NCBI RefSeq assembly: GCF_900177705.1
Contig: NZ_FXBA01000009.1
Location: 62,001 to 126,000, forward strand
DNA: 64,000 nucleotides
Reading direction: 5' to 3'
DNA from: Fibrobacter sp. UWB15
GTDB taxonomy: Bacteria; Fibrobacterota; Fibrobacteria; Fibrobacterales; Fibrobacteraceae
A program made the position numbers and the translations under genes. The notes under the pieces were generated by a model. It had not been told where the DNA came from and made no database searches. It saw only the letters and a program-made list of their open reading frames with translations. Shown here in pieces: positions 17,105 to 25,754 of the stretch (position 1 is the first letter of the stretch; the number at the start of each line of letters is the position of its first letter).

Positions 17105-17995
17105 ATGCTAGATAAAGAAGTTTTAAAGACCGTGAGCCGCATTGAACTTAGCGTTCGCGGCACGCTCGACACCGTGATGACCGGTGCCTACCACAGTTCC
17201 TTCAAGGGGAACGGTATGGAATTCAGCGAGGTTCGCGAATACATGCCGGGCGACGATGTGCGTACCATTGACTGGAACGTGACCGCTCGAACGGGCACGC
17301 CGTATGTGAAGAAGTTTATCGAAGAACGCGAAATGACCATGCTCTTGATGGTCGACGCGTCCAGCTCTTCGGAATTCGGATCCGGCAAGCAGATGAAAGG
17401 CGAGGTCATGGCGACTTTGACCGCTTTGCTCGCATTTGCCGCCATCAAGAACAACGATAAGGTCGGCTTGCTGATTTACACCGACCAGGTCGAACTTTTT
17501 ATTCCGCCGGAGAAGGGTCGCAAGCACGTGCTGCGGCTTATCCGCGAAATCCTTTACTTCAAGCCGCAGCACCACGGCACGAACACGCAGGTGGCGCTGG
17601 AGTATGCCGGCAAGATTCTGAACCGTCGTGCCGTCGTCGTGGTGATGAGCGACTTCTTGGACGAAGGTTTCGAGAACGCATTCAAGATTCTCCGTAAGCG
17701 CCACGACGTGCTTGCGGTCTCTGTCGTTGACCCGCGCGAAATGGAACTCCCGCCCGCGGGCCTCGTAGAACTTGAAGATCCCGAAACCGGAGAAACACTC
17801 CTCATTGATACCGGCGATGCGACTTTCCGCGAAGCATTCGCCCGCGAGGCAAAGCGCCAGGGTAAGGCGACCAAGGAACTGTTCCAGCGCATGTCGATTG
17901 ACTTCGTGCGAATCGAGACTCACGACGATTTTAAGGAAACGGTCGCTCCGCTTATCGAGCATTTCCGCCGCCGCGCCCGCGCTGCGAGAATGTAA
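17105..17995 (+). CDS. DUF58 (MoxR-associated, vWA-like) protein
   Basis: The 296-aa protein shows the DUF58 signature GNGMEFSEVREYMPGDDVRT, then IDWNVTARTGTPYVKKF, followed by a vWA-like core MTMLLMVDASSSSEFG with a MIDAS-type DASSS and a later VVVVMSDFLDEGFE. Such proteins act with MoxR AAA+ ATPases and Bat membrane proteins in metal- or chaperone-related stress functions. Here it is a single gene flanked by terminators, without moxR; two BatC-like TPR genes lie 8 kb away at 25.0-26.5 kb. It is cytoplasmic, with no TM segment. The ribosome-binding site is poor (GAGACTTTGAA). Confidence 0.88.
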   Translation: MLDKEVLKTVSRIELSVRGTLDTVMTGAYHSSFKGNGMEFSEVREYMPGDDVRTIDWNVTARTGTPYVKKFIEEREMTMLLMVDASSSSEFGSGKQMKGEVMATLTALLAFAAIKNNDKVGLLIYTDQVELFIPPEKGRKHVLRLIREILYFKPQHHGTNTQVALEYAGKILNRRAVVVVMSDFLDEGFENAFKILRKRHDVLAVSVVDPREMELPPAGLVELEDPETGETLLIDTGDATFREAFAREAKRQGKATKELFQRMSIDFVRIETHDDFKETVAPLIEHFRRRARAARM

Positions 17996-18016
17996 CGCGC
18001 CAAAAATTGCAAATTA

Positions 18017-18041
18017 AAAAGGTGGTTTTAAACCACCTTTT
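18017..18041. terminator. Bidirectional terminator between convergent genes
   Basis: AAAAGGTGGTTT and AAACCACCTTTT form a near-perfect palindrome with A- and T-tracts on both sides. It serves the DUF58 gene (plus) and the acetyltransferase gene (minus). Confidence 0.85.
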
Positions 18042-18675
18042 CTGTTAATTCCCGAATTTTGTTTTTTACGAATTCCAAATCACTATTCGTGAGGATTGGA
18101 ATCAACCCATTGATTTCTTCGACGGGCTTGTCCCACCACTTAAACTTCAGCAGCAGCGAAGTCAGTTCTTCGTCAAAGCGGTAGCGGATCAACTTGACCG
18201 GGTTCCCGACGACAATCGAATAAGGTTCCACGTCGCTAGCGACAACGCTGTTCGCGCCGATAATCGCGCCGTCACCAATATGCACGCCAGGCAAAATAGT
18301 CGCATTCTGCCCAATCCACACATCGTTCCCGATAACGGTATCGCCCTTGAACGGCATTTCGCTTGCAGCAGGTGGCTTCATGTCCCAGCCTTCAAGCGTA
18401 TAGAACGGGAAAGTCGAAACGGCATTCATCTGGTGGTTCGCGCCATTCATCACAAATTCCACGCCAGCTGCAATTTGGCAGAACTTCCCGATGATGAGCT
18501 TGTCGCCGATAAAGTCGTAATGGTGCGTCACATGGCTTTCGAATTCCGAGTCAGCGATGTAGGTAAAATCCCCGACGATGATGTTCGGATTCTTGATGGT
18601 CGGCTTGACGTAGATTTCCTTGTCGTAGCCAGCGACTGGATGAATCGTATTTGGATTGGGGATTTGGGCGCTCAT
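18028..18675 (-). CDS. Xenobiotic acyltransferase, Vat/CatB-like (left-handed beta-helix)
   Basis: The 215-aa protein has hexapeptide repeats ([40 protein letters not shown]) and the VatD/CatB hallmarks [20 protein letters not shown] and STFPFY, with the catalytic His in GANH. Relatives acetylate streptogramin A or chloramphenicol, or serve as sugar O-acetyltransferases. True resistance activity is not assured, since chromosomal paralogs are common. It is 14 bp downstream of the EF-G-like gene on the same strand, with its own TATATTTA element 4 nt before the ATG. It ends at a bidirectional terminator. Confidence 0.87.
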   Translation of the reverse strand: MSAQIPNPNTIHPVAGYDKEIYVKPTIKNPNIIVGDFTYIADSEFESHVTHHYDFIGDKLIIGKFCQIAAGVEFVMNGANHQMNAVSTFPFYTLEGWDMKPPAASEMPFKGDTVIGNDVWIGQNATILPGVHIGDGAIIGANSVVASDVEPYSIVVGNPVKLIRYRFDEELTSLLLKFKWWDKPVEEINGLIPILTNSDLEFVKNKIRELTEKVV

Positions 18676-18679
18676 GTTT

Positions 18680-18687
18680 TAAATATA
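18680..18687 (-). promoter_or_regulatory. TATATTTA promoter element, leaderless configuration
   Basis: Four nt (AAAC) separate it from ATG 18675. It overlaps the end of the EF-G-like gapped junction, so the acetyltransferase can be transcribed independently. Confidence 0.5.
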
Positions 18688-18689
18688 TA

Positions 18690-20651
18690 TCAAACTGTCG
18701 CGGGGCGGTAGCCGAGCAACTTCATACTATAAAGCGCAGTGCCCTTGCTGATGCTACGCACGCCTGTGGCGTAACCAAAAATCTTGCGCAGCGGGACATC
18801 GGCTTTCAAAAAATGGGTCTTGCCGTCGCCACCGATTTCCTTCACCTTGCCGTCGCGAGACTGGATATCGCCCGTCACAAGGCCTGCAAAATTCACAGGG
18901 CATTCCAGCGACAGCTCCATGACAGGTTCGTACAATTGAACATCGGCAGGCTTGATAAGCTTGGTGACCGCATCGGCACAAGCTTTTTTGATCATGGGCG
19001 GCAAAGCGCCTTCGGTCCAGGTAAATTCATGGACTTCAAAGCACACGCCTACGAGCGGGCCCTTACCGAGTACGCCGATTTCCGTAGATTCCAGAAGCGC
19101 AGAACGCACGCCCGCCAAAATTTCGCGCGGGGCTGTTTCCAGGAATTCAGCCGACAGGCGAATGTCATGTGCGTCGCCATCGAGCGGCGTCGCCGAAAGC
19201 TTGATAGAAATCTTGTGGGGGCCAAGCTGGAATGTATTTTCGACCGGGCCCACGTTACGGCACAGGCGTTCTTGCCAACGCACCTCGGGGCTACCGGCCT
19301 TGACTTCGCAGCCGAATTCACGCTTGAGTCGGGCTAGCAATACGTCGAGTTGCACTTCGCCCACCGTATGCAAATACCAGAATCCGCCATCGTCTTTTTG
19401 CACGCGGAAACTCGGGTCCATGCGAGCCAAAACATTCAGGCTCTTTTCGACATGATGATAATCTTCGGCGCCCAAGCATTCCACGCGGGTCTGCAAGAGC
19501 GGCTGGTACTTGTCGCGGAGGGATGTTGATTCGTCATGGATTGCTTCGCCTTCTGCTCGCAATGACGTTCCGTCTAAATAAATCACCTGCCCAAGTTCCG
19601 TTTCGAACGGGCTGCGCATGGCGTAAATATCGCCCGCGCGGATTTCTTCGACGGGCTGCAATAAGTTTGCTTTCAGGCGAGAAAATTCAAAACCCGCGGG
19701 CCATTCCTTGCGCTCCATGTTCGTATGACTACGGAACAGTGAAATCTCGCCCACGCCCTTAAAGTGGCGCAAGCGAATCACCTGTCCTAATTCGTTAGGA
19801 TCGAATTCAGGTACATCGGGCAAGAAGAAGGTCAATGCCGTCGTCAGGCTGCGTACACCAAAACCTTCAATAGCCGAACCTGCATAGCAAAGCGCGTAAT
19901 CATTGCTCTTCGCCAGTTCCTTGAGCCCGCGCAAAAGTGTCTTGGGCGGAACCGATTTTCCTTCGAGCGCAAGCTGCAAGACTTCGTCATCGAAGTTGCT
20001 CGCGAATTCTACCGCCTCGGCATAATGCTTCTTGATTTTCTCGGTAGAATCGCTCACCTCGCCTGCTTGCGGCCAGGAATCGTCAACAACTTCTTCGCCT
20101 GTATCCGAATGAATCAGGCGGCTCTTGCTCAGCACATCGAGTACGCCCGACATGCGTCCGCCCTTGTATTCCGGGAGCGTCATGAGCACCGGGCGCACGC
20201 CTAAAACTTCTTCAATATTAATTAGCGTTTCGTCAAGCGAATAATCGGGATTGTCAAGCTTATTGACAAACAGAATCGTCCGCACGCCCGCTTCGCGCAG
20301 TTTACGGAAGGCGGCCATCGTCTGCGTTTCCACTCCGCTCGCGGCGCTCACCACAAGTACCGCGCCCTCGACGGCTGTAAGCGCCGTGTCGACTTCGGCA
20401 CCAAAATCCACATGTCCCGGCGTATCGATGAAATTGAACCAGGTGTTCTTCCATTCAAAATGCGCCACGCCGCTCTCGATGGTAATGCCGCGCTCTTTTT
20501 CTTCGGGCATGTAGTCCATAGTGGCAAGGCCTTCTTCCACCTTGCCCGGCCGGCGAACCTCGCCCGCCGCAAAAAGAATACGCTCCGAAAGAGTCGTCTT
20601 TCCGGCGTCTACGTGGGCAAGGATTGCAATGTTGCGAACAGGCTGCGACAT
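18690..20651 (-). CDS. EF-G-like translational GTPase (TetM/TetO-like subgroup)
   Basis: The 653-aa GTPase has G1 AHVDAGKTT, a switch-I RGITIESG, G3 DTPGHVDF and G4 NKLD, followed by EF-G domains II-V in order. Its length and the N-terminal pattern (ILAHVDAGKTTLSERILFAA, FEWKNTWFNFIDTPGH) are closer to ribosomal-protection proteins (about 640 aa) than to canonical EF-G (about 700 aa). It could remove drugs from the ribosome or be a housekeeping EF-G paralog; these options cannot be separated here. It lies 13 bp after the YolD-like gene and 14 bp before the Vat-like acetyltransferase, so a translation-targeting stress cluster is possible. Confidence 0.85.
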   Translation of the reverse strand: MSQPVRNIAILAHVDAGKTTLSERILFAAGEVRRPGKVEEGLATMDYMPEEKERGITIESGVAHFEWKNTWFNFIDTPGHVDFGAEVDTALTAVEGAVLVVSAASGVETQTMAAFRKLREAGVRTILFVNKLDNPDYSLDETLINIEEVLGVRPVLMTLPEYKGGRMSGVLDVLSKSRLIHSDTGEEVVDDSWPQAGEVSDSTEKIKKHYAEAVEFASNFDDEVLQLALEGKSVPPKTLLRGLKELAKSNDYALCYAGSAIEGFGVRSLTTALTFFLPDVPEFDPNELGQVIRLRHFKGVGEISLFRSHTNMERKEWPAGFEFSRLKANLLQPVEEIRAGDIYAMRSPFETELGQVIYLDGTSLRAEGEAIHDESTSLRDKYQPLLQTRVECLGAEDYHHVEKSLNVLARMDPSFRVQKDDGGFWYLHTVGEVQLDVLLARLKREFGCEVKAGSPEVRWQERLCRNVGPVENTFQLGPHKISIKLSATPLDGDAHDIRLSAEFLETAPREILAGVRSALLESTEIGVLGKGPLVGVCFEVHEFTWTEGALPPMIKKACADAVTKLIKPADVQLYEPVMELSLECPVNFAGLVTGDIQSRDGKVKEIGGDGKTHFLKADVPLRKIFGYATGVRSISKGTALYSMKLLGYRPATV

Positions 20652-20663
20652 GATACCACTAAT

Positions 20664-20876
20664 TTAAAAATTCTCGTCTAGCGTGAGTTCGTTCGCGACC
20701 GCCTCAAGCTTGCGTTCGGCCGTCGCGTCAAGCGCCTCGGCATGCCCGCGCAACGCCGCAAACGGGTGGAAAATCTTTGCGCGATCTTCCACATTCATGC
20801 GCGGATGCTTTATCAAAAAATTCCAATCGTTCCGCGGATACGGCAAATCTATTATGTCAGAATAGTTATCTATCAT
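20664..20876 (-). CDS. YolD-like small protein paired with Y-family polymerase
   Basis: The 70-aa protein has the pattern YSDIIDLPYPRND, HPRMNVEDRAKIFHPFAALR and GHAEAL, matching the short conserved proteins (YolD-like) found next to UmuC/DinB-type polymerases in many anaerobes. It follows the polymerase gene by 93 bp. A GAACTAACGTTC palindrome lies about 46 bp upstream of its start. It is probably a polymerase accessory or regulator; its biochemical role is unknown. Confidence 0.75.
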   Translation of the reverse strand: MIDNYSDIIDLPYPRNDWNFLIKHPRMNVEDRAKIFHPFAALRGHAEALDATAERKLEAVANELTLDENF

Positions 20877-20921
20877 ATATTAGATCCTTCGACTTCTACC
20901 CAAAGGGCATAACTCAACTAG

Positions 20922-20935
20922 AGAACTAACGTTCT
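20922..20935. promoter_or_regulatory. AGAAC-N4-GTTCT palindrome (SOS-box-like)
   Basis: A perfect 5-bp-arm palindrome with a TAAC spacer lies between the polymerase gene and the YolD-like gene. The core GAACN4GTTC equals the Gram-positive LexA box. The LexA site I recall for Fibrobacter succinogenes is different (TGCNCN4GTGCA), so the assignment is tentative. Confidence 0.35.
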
Positions 20936-20969
20936 AAGTTTCGTTTAGCTCAGGATGACACATTCATAA

Positions 20970-22370
20970 TTAGGCACGATGTCCTCCGATTTGTCCGTTG
21001 CGCTCGATGGTGGTAGCACCTTCTTGCAAATCCATTCCCTTCACGATGGCATTCTTGCCGAAGCGTTTCTTGATGAGGAGTTCCGCCTTCAGGCGTTTCT
21101 TTTCTTTTTCCTGCTTTTGCACGTCAGTGAACAGGTCGTACTGTTCGTGGCTCGCATCCACAATGTCGGCGGCCACCAAATTCAAACGACGCACCGTCAA
21201 TTTCGGGTCCACGATGCGGTCGAAAAGCTTCATGACGGCATCGGCCATCACCGACTGCGAGCTGGTATAATAACCAATGCTTGCCGTGCCATGAGCGGGC
21301 TTTGGAATCGTGCGCCCATAAAAATCCGTCACGGTCACGCCGTGGTAAATTCCATTGTCCACGTTTTCACGGTCGTAACCCACCGTGAGCACCATCGCGT
21401 TTGTCACAAGGTCATGCGCAATCAAGGTCATCGAAACCGTGTCAACCATTTCGCGCACCACGAGACGCGCCTTGTCGAACGGATACGGATCCTGCAGCAC
21501 CTGGCCTTCGCCCGTACTCCTATTCCGCGGTTTCGACTTCTTGATGTCCGCAATCGTGCAAGGCTCGTAACCCCAAGCATGGTCAATCAAAATCTCCGCA
21601 TTCACGCCAAACAACTTATACAGCGCTTCGGGATTCTTCACACTCACGCGAGCAATATCGCCCATCGTGTAAATGCCGCGCCCCGCATTCAACCTGCAAT
21701 TTTCCAGGCGCTCTGCAATCCCGCGGCCCACCTGCCAAAAACTCGTGAGCGGCCTGTGCGCCCAAAGTTGCTTGCGGTAACTCATTTCGTCAAGTTCTGC
21801 AATGCGCACGCCGTCGGCATCCGCATCCACATGCTTCGCCATCACATCCATCGCAATCTTGCATAGGTACAAGTTGGTGCCGATGCCACCGGTGGCCGTA
21901 ATTCCTGTAGTCGCAAAGACATCTTGAATAATCGTCTTCACCAATTCCCGTGCAGTCTTCTTGTACAACTTCAGGTATTTCGTCAAGTCCAGAAAACATT
22001 CGTCAATGGAATACGCGTGAATATCTTCGGCGCTCACATACTTCAAGTAAACATTGTACACCTTCGTGGAATACTCCACGTACTTTGCCATCTGCGGCTT
22101 TGCGATGGTAAATTCAATCTTTTCGCCCGTACGACGCAGCACCTCGCGCACCTTCTGGTTCACCTCGAAAAGTCGCGCACGCCCCGGAATTCCGTAAGCT
22201 TTTAACGCTGGTGTCACCGCTAAGCAAATCGTCTTTTCAGTACGACTTTCGTCGGCCACTACAAGTTTTGCCTTAAGCGGATTAAGGCCCCGAAGGATAC
22301 ATTCCACCGAGGCAAAGAACGACTTTAAGTCAATGGCTGCGTAAGTTCGAGATTCGCGAGGCTGGTTCAT
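20970..22370 (-). CDS. Y-family translesion DNA polymerase (UmuC/DinB-like)
   Basis: The 466-aa polymerase has the catalytic motifs AAIDLKSFFASVEC (metal Asp and steric-gate region) and YSIDECFLDLT (second acidic pair), then TGGIGTNLYLCKIAMDVMAK. The C-terminal tail includes KGMDLQEGATTIERNGQIGG, characteristic of the subgroup paired with YolD-like proteins rather than classical DinB. It copies past DNA lesions with low fidelity. Its start lies 15 bp after the GGDEF gene stop, so the two may be co-transcribed, an unusual pairing. No beta-clamp motif was confidently identified. Confidence 0.9.
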   Translation of the reverse strand: MNQPRESRTYAAIDLKSFFASVECILRGLNPLKAKLVVADESRTEKTICLAVTPALKAYGIPGRARLFEVNQKVREVLRRTGEKIEFTIAKPQMAKYVEYSTKVYNVYLKYVSAEDIHAYSIDECFLDLTKYLKLYKKTARELVKTIIQDVFATTGITATGGIGTNLYLCKIAMDVMAKHVDADADGVRIAELDEMSYRKQLWAHRPLTSFWQVGRGIAERLENCRLNAGRGIYTMGDIARVSVKNPEALYKLFGVNAEILIDHAWGYEPCTIADIKKSKPRNRSTGEGQVLQDPYPFDKARLVVREMVDTVSMTLIAHDLVTNAMVLTVGYDRENVDNGIYHGVTVTDFYGRTIPKPAHGTASIGYYTSSQSVMADAVMKLFDRIVDPKLTVRRLNLVAADIVDASHEQYDLFTDVQKQEKEKKRLKAELLIKKRFGKNAIVKGMDLQEGATTIERNGQIGGHRA

Positions 22371-22384
22371 GAAGCCTCACGGTC

Positions 22385-23761
22385 TTATCTGTATTTTAAT
22401 TCAGGGTGTTCGATGTAAAAAGACTTCTTGTCGACATACATTCGTTCGTCTGCAACATGCATTGCCCGACGAACATCGGGTTCACCACAACATACGCCAA
22501 TAGAGAAATACACGTTTTCGGACAGTTTTGCCATCGTGCGTATTTTGGCAATGCGGGTATTCAATTCGTCTTCCGTAATGTCAGAAGCAAGCACCATGAA
22601 TTCGTCGCCACCGGCGCGATACACATCTTCTTTTGGGAAAACGTATTGCAGAATTTCTGCCGCCGAACGCAACACTTTATCGCCAGAGAGATGTCCCTGT
22701 TCGTCGTTTGTGTACTTGAGTCCGTTTAAGTCGGCAAATATAACGGCCTTGGGAGTCGGCTTACGCCCCGCCACAATTTGGTCAATGCGGTTGTTCATTA
22801 CATTACGATTTTTCACGCCAGTAAGCGAATCGATCGTACTTAGCGTTTGAAGCTTGTTCAAAAGCAAGTAACTCGAAATTTCAGATGCGATAAGGAACGT
22901 TGTAACTTCAAGCGTTTCCTTGATAATCAGCGTATTGTCGACATTAAAATTAACCGTCCACAAGTAGCCAAGCAATTCACCGCCATGACGCAACGGGAAA
23001 AGCATAATCGTCTTTACGCCGGAAAGGTCAAGCATCGAGCCCCAAATCGGGTTCGTCAAGCGCAGCTTTTCCATATCGCGTTCGTCTTTCACAATAATGC
23101 AGGTGCTGCCGGCAAGCGTTTCCGGCCATGTTTCTGCAATCGCGTAAAAGCCTTCGACATATCGCGACATCGGCTGTACTTTCAGACCTTCTCGAGTCGA
23201 TTCTGCAAAAATGGAGCACTCGCGATTTTCAGCATCGGTGAGCAAAATGCAGCATTGATCGGATTCGCAAGATTTACGGATATCCTCGACCACTTCCTGG
23301 AAAGTCTGCTTGACATTTTCTGCACCGCGCAGCTTGATACAAGCCTTGAGAACATTCGAGGCGGTGTCTCCGGAAAGGTCTGCCATGGCCGAAGAATCAG
23401 CCTTGGGTGCGACATCGTAACAGTAAACGCAGTAACCGACGTCTTCGCGGTCGGAATCCAGCGGCATCAAGAACATGTTCAGCCAGAGGCCCATCATGTA
23501 AAGGTTCACATAAGCATGGAGAGGCTTGCCTGACTGCACGCAGCGGAAACAGTGGTCTTCGAAGTTCTGGTTTTTCGGGAAGCAAAACTCATACGGACAA
23601 TCCGGCACAAACGGGCGCCCCTGTGTTGACTCCATTTCTTCGCAATGAGCCTTATTCCCAGCCACAACGCGGATATTCCCATAAGATCCATCTGGGTACA
23701 GTTCCACGGACATCACGCAGGCTTTCGCCTTATAATGCGATAGAATCTTATCAAAATCCAT
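22385..23761 (-). CDS. Soluble sensor diguanylate cyclase (PAS-like/GAF-GGDEF)
   Basis: The 458-aa cytoplasmic protein has an N-terminal Cys-rich PAS-like region (CPYEFCFPKNQNFEDHCFRC), a GAF-like domain (about 160-300), and a GGDEF domain with IDSLTGVKNRN, FADLNGLKYTND and an intact AGGDEF active site. It should make cyclic di-GMP from two GTP. The cluster of cysteines (CPYEFC, HCFRC) could bind metal, heme or an Fe-S cluster. I chose ATG 23761 because GGAGGG lies about 9 nt upstream; an in-frame ATG ten codons earlier has no such site. It precedes the Y-family polymerase by 14 bp. Confidence 0.87.
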   Translation of the reverse strand: MDFDKILSHYKAKACVMSVELYPDGSYGNIRVVAGNKAHCEEMESTQGRPFVPDCPYEFCFPKNQNFEDHCFRCVQSGKPLHAYVNLYMMGLWLNMFLMPLDSDREDVGYCVYCYDVAPKADSSAMADLSGDTASNVLKACIKLRGAENVKQTFQEVVEDIRKSCESDQCCILLTDAENRECSIFAESTREGLKVQPMSRYVEGFYAIAETWPETLAGSTCIIVKDERDMEKLRLTNPIWGSMLDLSGVKTIMLFPLRHGGELLGYLWTVNFNVDNTLIIKETLEVTTFLIASEISSYLLLNKLQTLSTIDSLTGVKNRNVMNNRIDQIVAGRKPTPKAVIFADLNGLKYTNDEQGHLSGDKVLRSAAEILQYVFPKEDVYRAGGDEFMVLASDITEDELNTRIAKIRTMAKLSENVYFSIGVCCGEPDVRRAMHVADERMYVDKKSFYIEHPELKYR

Positions 23762-23873
23762 ACAAGTTTGCCCTCCCACGGCATTATGCATTTTTCTACA
23801 ATCAATTTAAAAAGATTTTGAGTATATATATCGTCATCCGTTCATTATGCCTGAAATATCATATACATACGTC

Positions 23874-24881
23874 TTAATCGCGGTGTTCGTACAAATACAG
23901 ATTCGCTTCGGGCTCTGCTAAGTCAGAGCCTTTTATTTTCCACTCGTCATCGGTTCCGGTGCGGTACTTGACCACGACACGATAGCGGTTGTCCGTTTGC
24001 AGCACGCTTTGTGGAACCGTCCAGAAGTTTTCGGTGCCCACGACCATTTCGAGTTCATGAACATCGCGAGTATCTACGCCGTAAATCGTAATGGATTTGA
24101 CCATGTCTTTCGGGTTGCGCACATGGATAATGCTCCAGAATTCGCTGGCACCTTCCTTGACCCAGAGCGATGTGGAATCACCCCACACGCCGTCTACGCC
24201 TTCGCAGCTCACGAATTCCCATTCGCCGGAATAACGGCCAACGTTGATCCCCATAATATCAGAGGCCGGAGCACCGCCCAAGTCTACTCCGCAATTTGCA
24301 TCGGGACAACGGTCGGTAATGCGCACCGTGACTTCTTTCCAGCCGTCCGGCGTCCTTGCCCTCACATGCACGCAGCCACCGCAAGCGGCGCCACCATTCC
24401 ACGGGCCCTTTTCATCTCCGGGAGAAACGTTCACATGGATTGCCGCATAGTATTGAATATTGGTCTGGCCGTAATTGCAGGCGCCACCCAAGCTCGTTTC
24501 TTTCGCCGTAATGCTTCCGTAGGTAGTCACAGAACCCTTGCCACCGTTTTCGGTAAGCTCCGGGTCTGCTGCAGTAAAGCTATCGCAAGCGGTGCATTTG
24601 CCGTCATCGGGGGTGCTATTGCCAGAAGACGCGGGCGCCAAACTCGACGAAGAAACCTCCGACGCAACAGATGAAGACGATACCGGAGCCGATTCAGAAG
24701 ATGCTTTTTCCGAACTCGAAGACTTGGCTCCGGCAGAATCATCCGCCGAAGAACTGGACAAGAGCGAGCTTTCGCTCGAAGGTGTATCGGCGGCATTTGC
24801 CGACGAAGAATCGTCACCGCAGGCGATAAAGCCTGCACCCACCAGGGCGCTAAAACAAAAAGCAAGGGCAAGATTTCTCAT
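23874..24881 (-). CDS. Expansin-like lipoprotein (DPBB plus CBM63-like domain)
   Basis: The 335-aa protein has a lipobox (FIAC, Cys21), a Ser-rich linker to about residue 95, and a double-psi beta-barrel similar to GH45/expansin domain 1 (GSVTTYGS, GGACNYGQTN, CGGCVHVRARTPDG, VTVRITDRCPDANCGVDLGG). A C-terminal beta-sandwich (about 220-335) follows, resembling the CBM63 half of bacterial expansins. Expansins loosen cellulose/xylan networks without hydrolysis; surface anchoring on Fibrobacter fits adhesion-dependent cellulose use. The start is ATG 24881, 5 nt after a TATATTGC element. A terminator for the upstream operon abuts that promoter. Confidence 0.8.
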   Translation of the reverse strand: MRNLALAFCFSALVGAGFIACGDDSSSANAADTPSSESSLLSSSSADDSAGAKSSSSEKASSESAPVSSSSVASEVSSSSLAPASSGNSTPDDGKCTACDSFTAADPELTENGGKGSVTTYGSITAKETSLGGACNYGQTNIQYYAAIHVNVSPGDEKGPWNGGAACGGCVHVRARTPDGWKEVTVRITDRCPDANCGVDLGGAPASDIMGINVGRYSGEWEFVSCEGVDGVWGDSTSLWVKEGASEFWSIIHVRNPKDMVKSITIYGVDTRDVHELEMVVGTENFWTVPQSVLQTDNRYRVVVKYRTGTDDEWKIKGSDLAEPEANLYLYEHRD

Positions 24882-24886
24882 AATTT

Positions 24887-24894
24887 GCAATATA
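24887..24894 (-). promoter_or_regulatory. TATATTGC promoter element, leaderless configuration
   Basis: Five nt (AAATT) separate it from ATG 24881. The element follows directly on the T-tract of the preceding terminator. Confidence 0.45.
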
Positions 24895-24925
24895 AAAAAG
24901 ATGACCCCGGCACCATAGCCGGGGT
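24892..24925 (-). terminator. Intrinsic terminator after the BatC-like operon
   Basis: The stem ACCCCGGC / GCCGGGGT with a 6-nt loop is followed on the minus strand by CATCTTTTTTAT. Further hairpins (GAACCCAC/GTGGGTTC near 25014-25031; CGCTC/GAGCG near 24977-24989) lie between it and the stop at 25044. Confidence 0.8.
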
Positions 24926-25043
24926 GACAATTGATACCCTTACCAATCTTGAGGCGCTCGCCTTACCAGTCATTGCGCTCTTCGAGCGCAAGACCTTGCG
25001 GGTATCAAATGCGAACCCACAAGTGGGTTCTCGCTTGATTCCC

Positions 25044-25754
25044 TTACCAGTCTTTGGCAGGTCTTGCTTGGCCGCGGATAGGTTTCCAGGGCTTGCGTTC
25101 GCCGTTCTGTTCGTCGAAATCCTTCAACAGCTGTGCCGCTTCTTCAGGGCTCATTTCACCCATCTGCACGGGCTGTTCCTGCGGTTCTTCGCCACCATTG
25201 CTGTCGCTGGATTCGCCCTCGGGCTGCTGCTCGGGCTGTTGGCCGGCACCGCCTTCGTTGCTGTCGGAACTTTCGGACTTCGAATCGCTGGACTGGTCGC
25301 CATTCTGACCATTCTGCTGGTCTTGATTCTGATCAGATTCAGAACTGCTGGACTGCCCGTCACCATTCTGATTCTGGTTTTGGTTTTGCTGGTCCTTATT
25401 CTGGTCCTGCTGATTTTCGTCCTTGTTCTGGTCCTGATTCTGGTCTTGGTTATTATCCTGATTCTTGTCGTTTTTCTTGTTTTCGTTCTTCTGCTCGTCC
25501 TTGGCCTCGTGAATACGGTCTAGGAGCATTTGCAGTTTTTGGTCGTTCGGATAATATTGCAGGCCTTCGTTACAAGTAATTTCTGCCGAGGGCAAGCGGT
25601 TTTCAATATACTGGAACGCCGCATCGCTGTAGTAGGCGCTTGCCGACTTCGGTGCCGCAAACGCTGCCACCGCAAGGAAAAATACAACTGCACAAATCTG
25701 AATAGCTCGCACCTCGAAGCGACCGAAGGGAGCGTGCCCATAGCTCATAGCCAT
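25044..25754 (-). CDS. BatC-like protein with long Asn/Gln/Asp/Lys-rich low-complexity region
   Basis: The 236-aa protein has an N-terminal hydrophobic segment (about 17-34, signal or anchor) and a single TPR-like helix pair (YSDAAFQYIENRLPSAEIT, YYPNDQKLQMLL). About 115 residues of NQDQN/QQDQNKD low complexity with Ser-rich parts follow, and a short conserved-looking end (GEMSPEEAAQLLKDFDEQNG, KPWKPIRGQ). The start forms a TAATG junction with the upstream TPR gene. That context suggests a Bat aerotolerance-type membrane complex component; the disordered region is reminiscent of BatB/BatC C-termini. Confidence 0.72.
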   Translation of the reverse strand: MAMSYGHAPFGRFEVRAIQICAVVFFLAVAAFAAPKSASAYYSDAAFQYIENRLPSAEITCNEGLQYYPNDQKLQMLLDRIHEAKDEQKNENKKNDKNQDNNQDQNQDQNKDENQQDQNKDQQNQNQNQNGDGQSSSSESDQNQDQQNGQNGDQSSDSKSESSDSNEGGAGQQPEQQPEGESSDSNGGEEPQEQPVQMGEMSPEEAAQLLKDFDEQNGERKPWKPIRGQARPAKDW

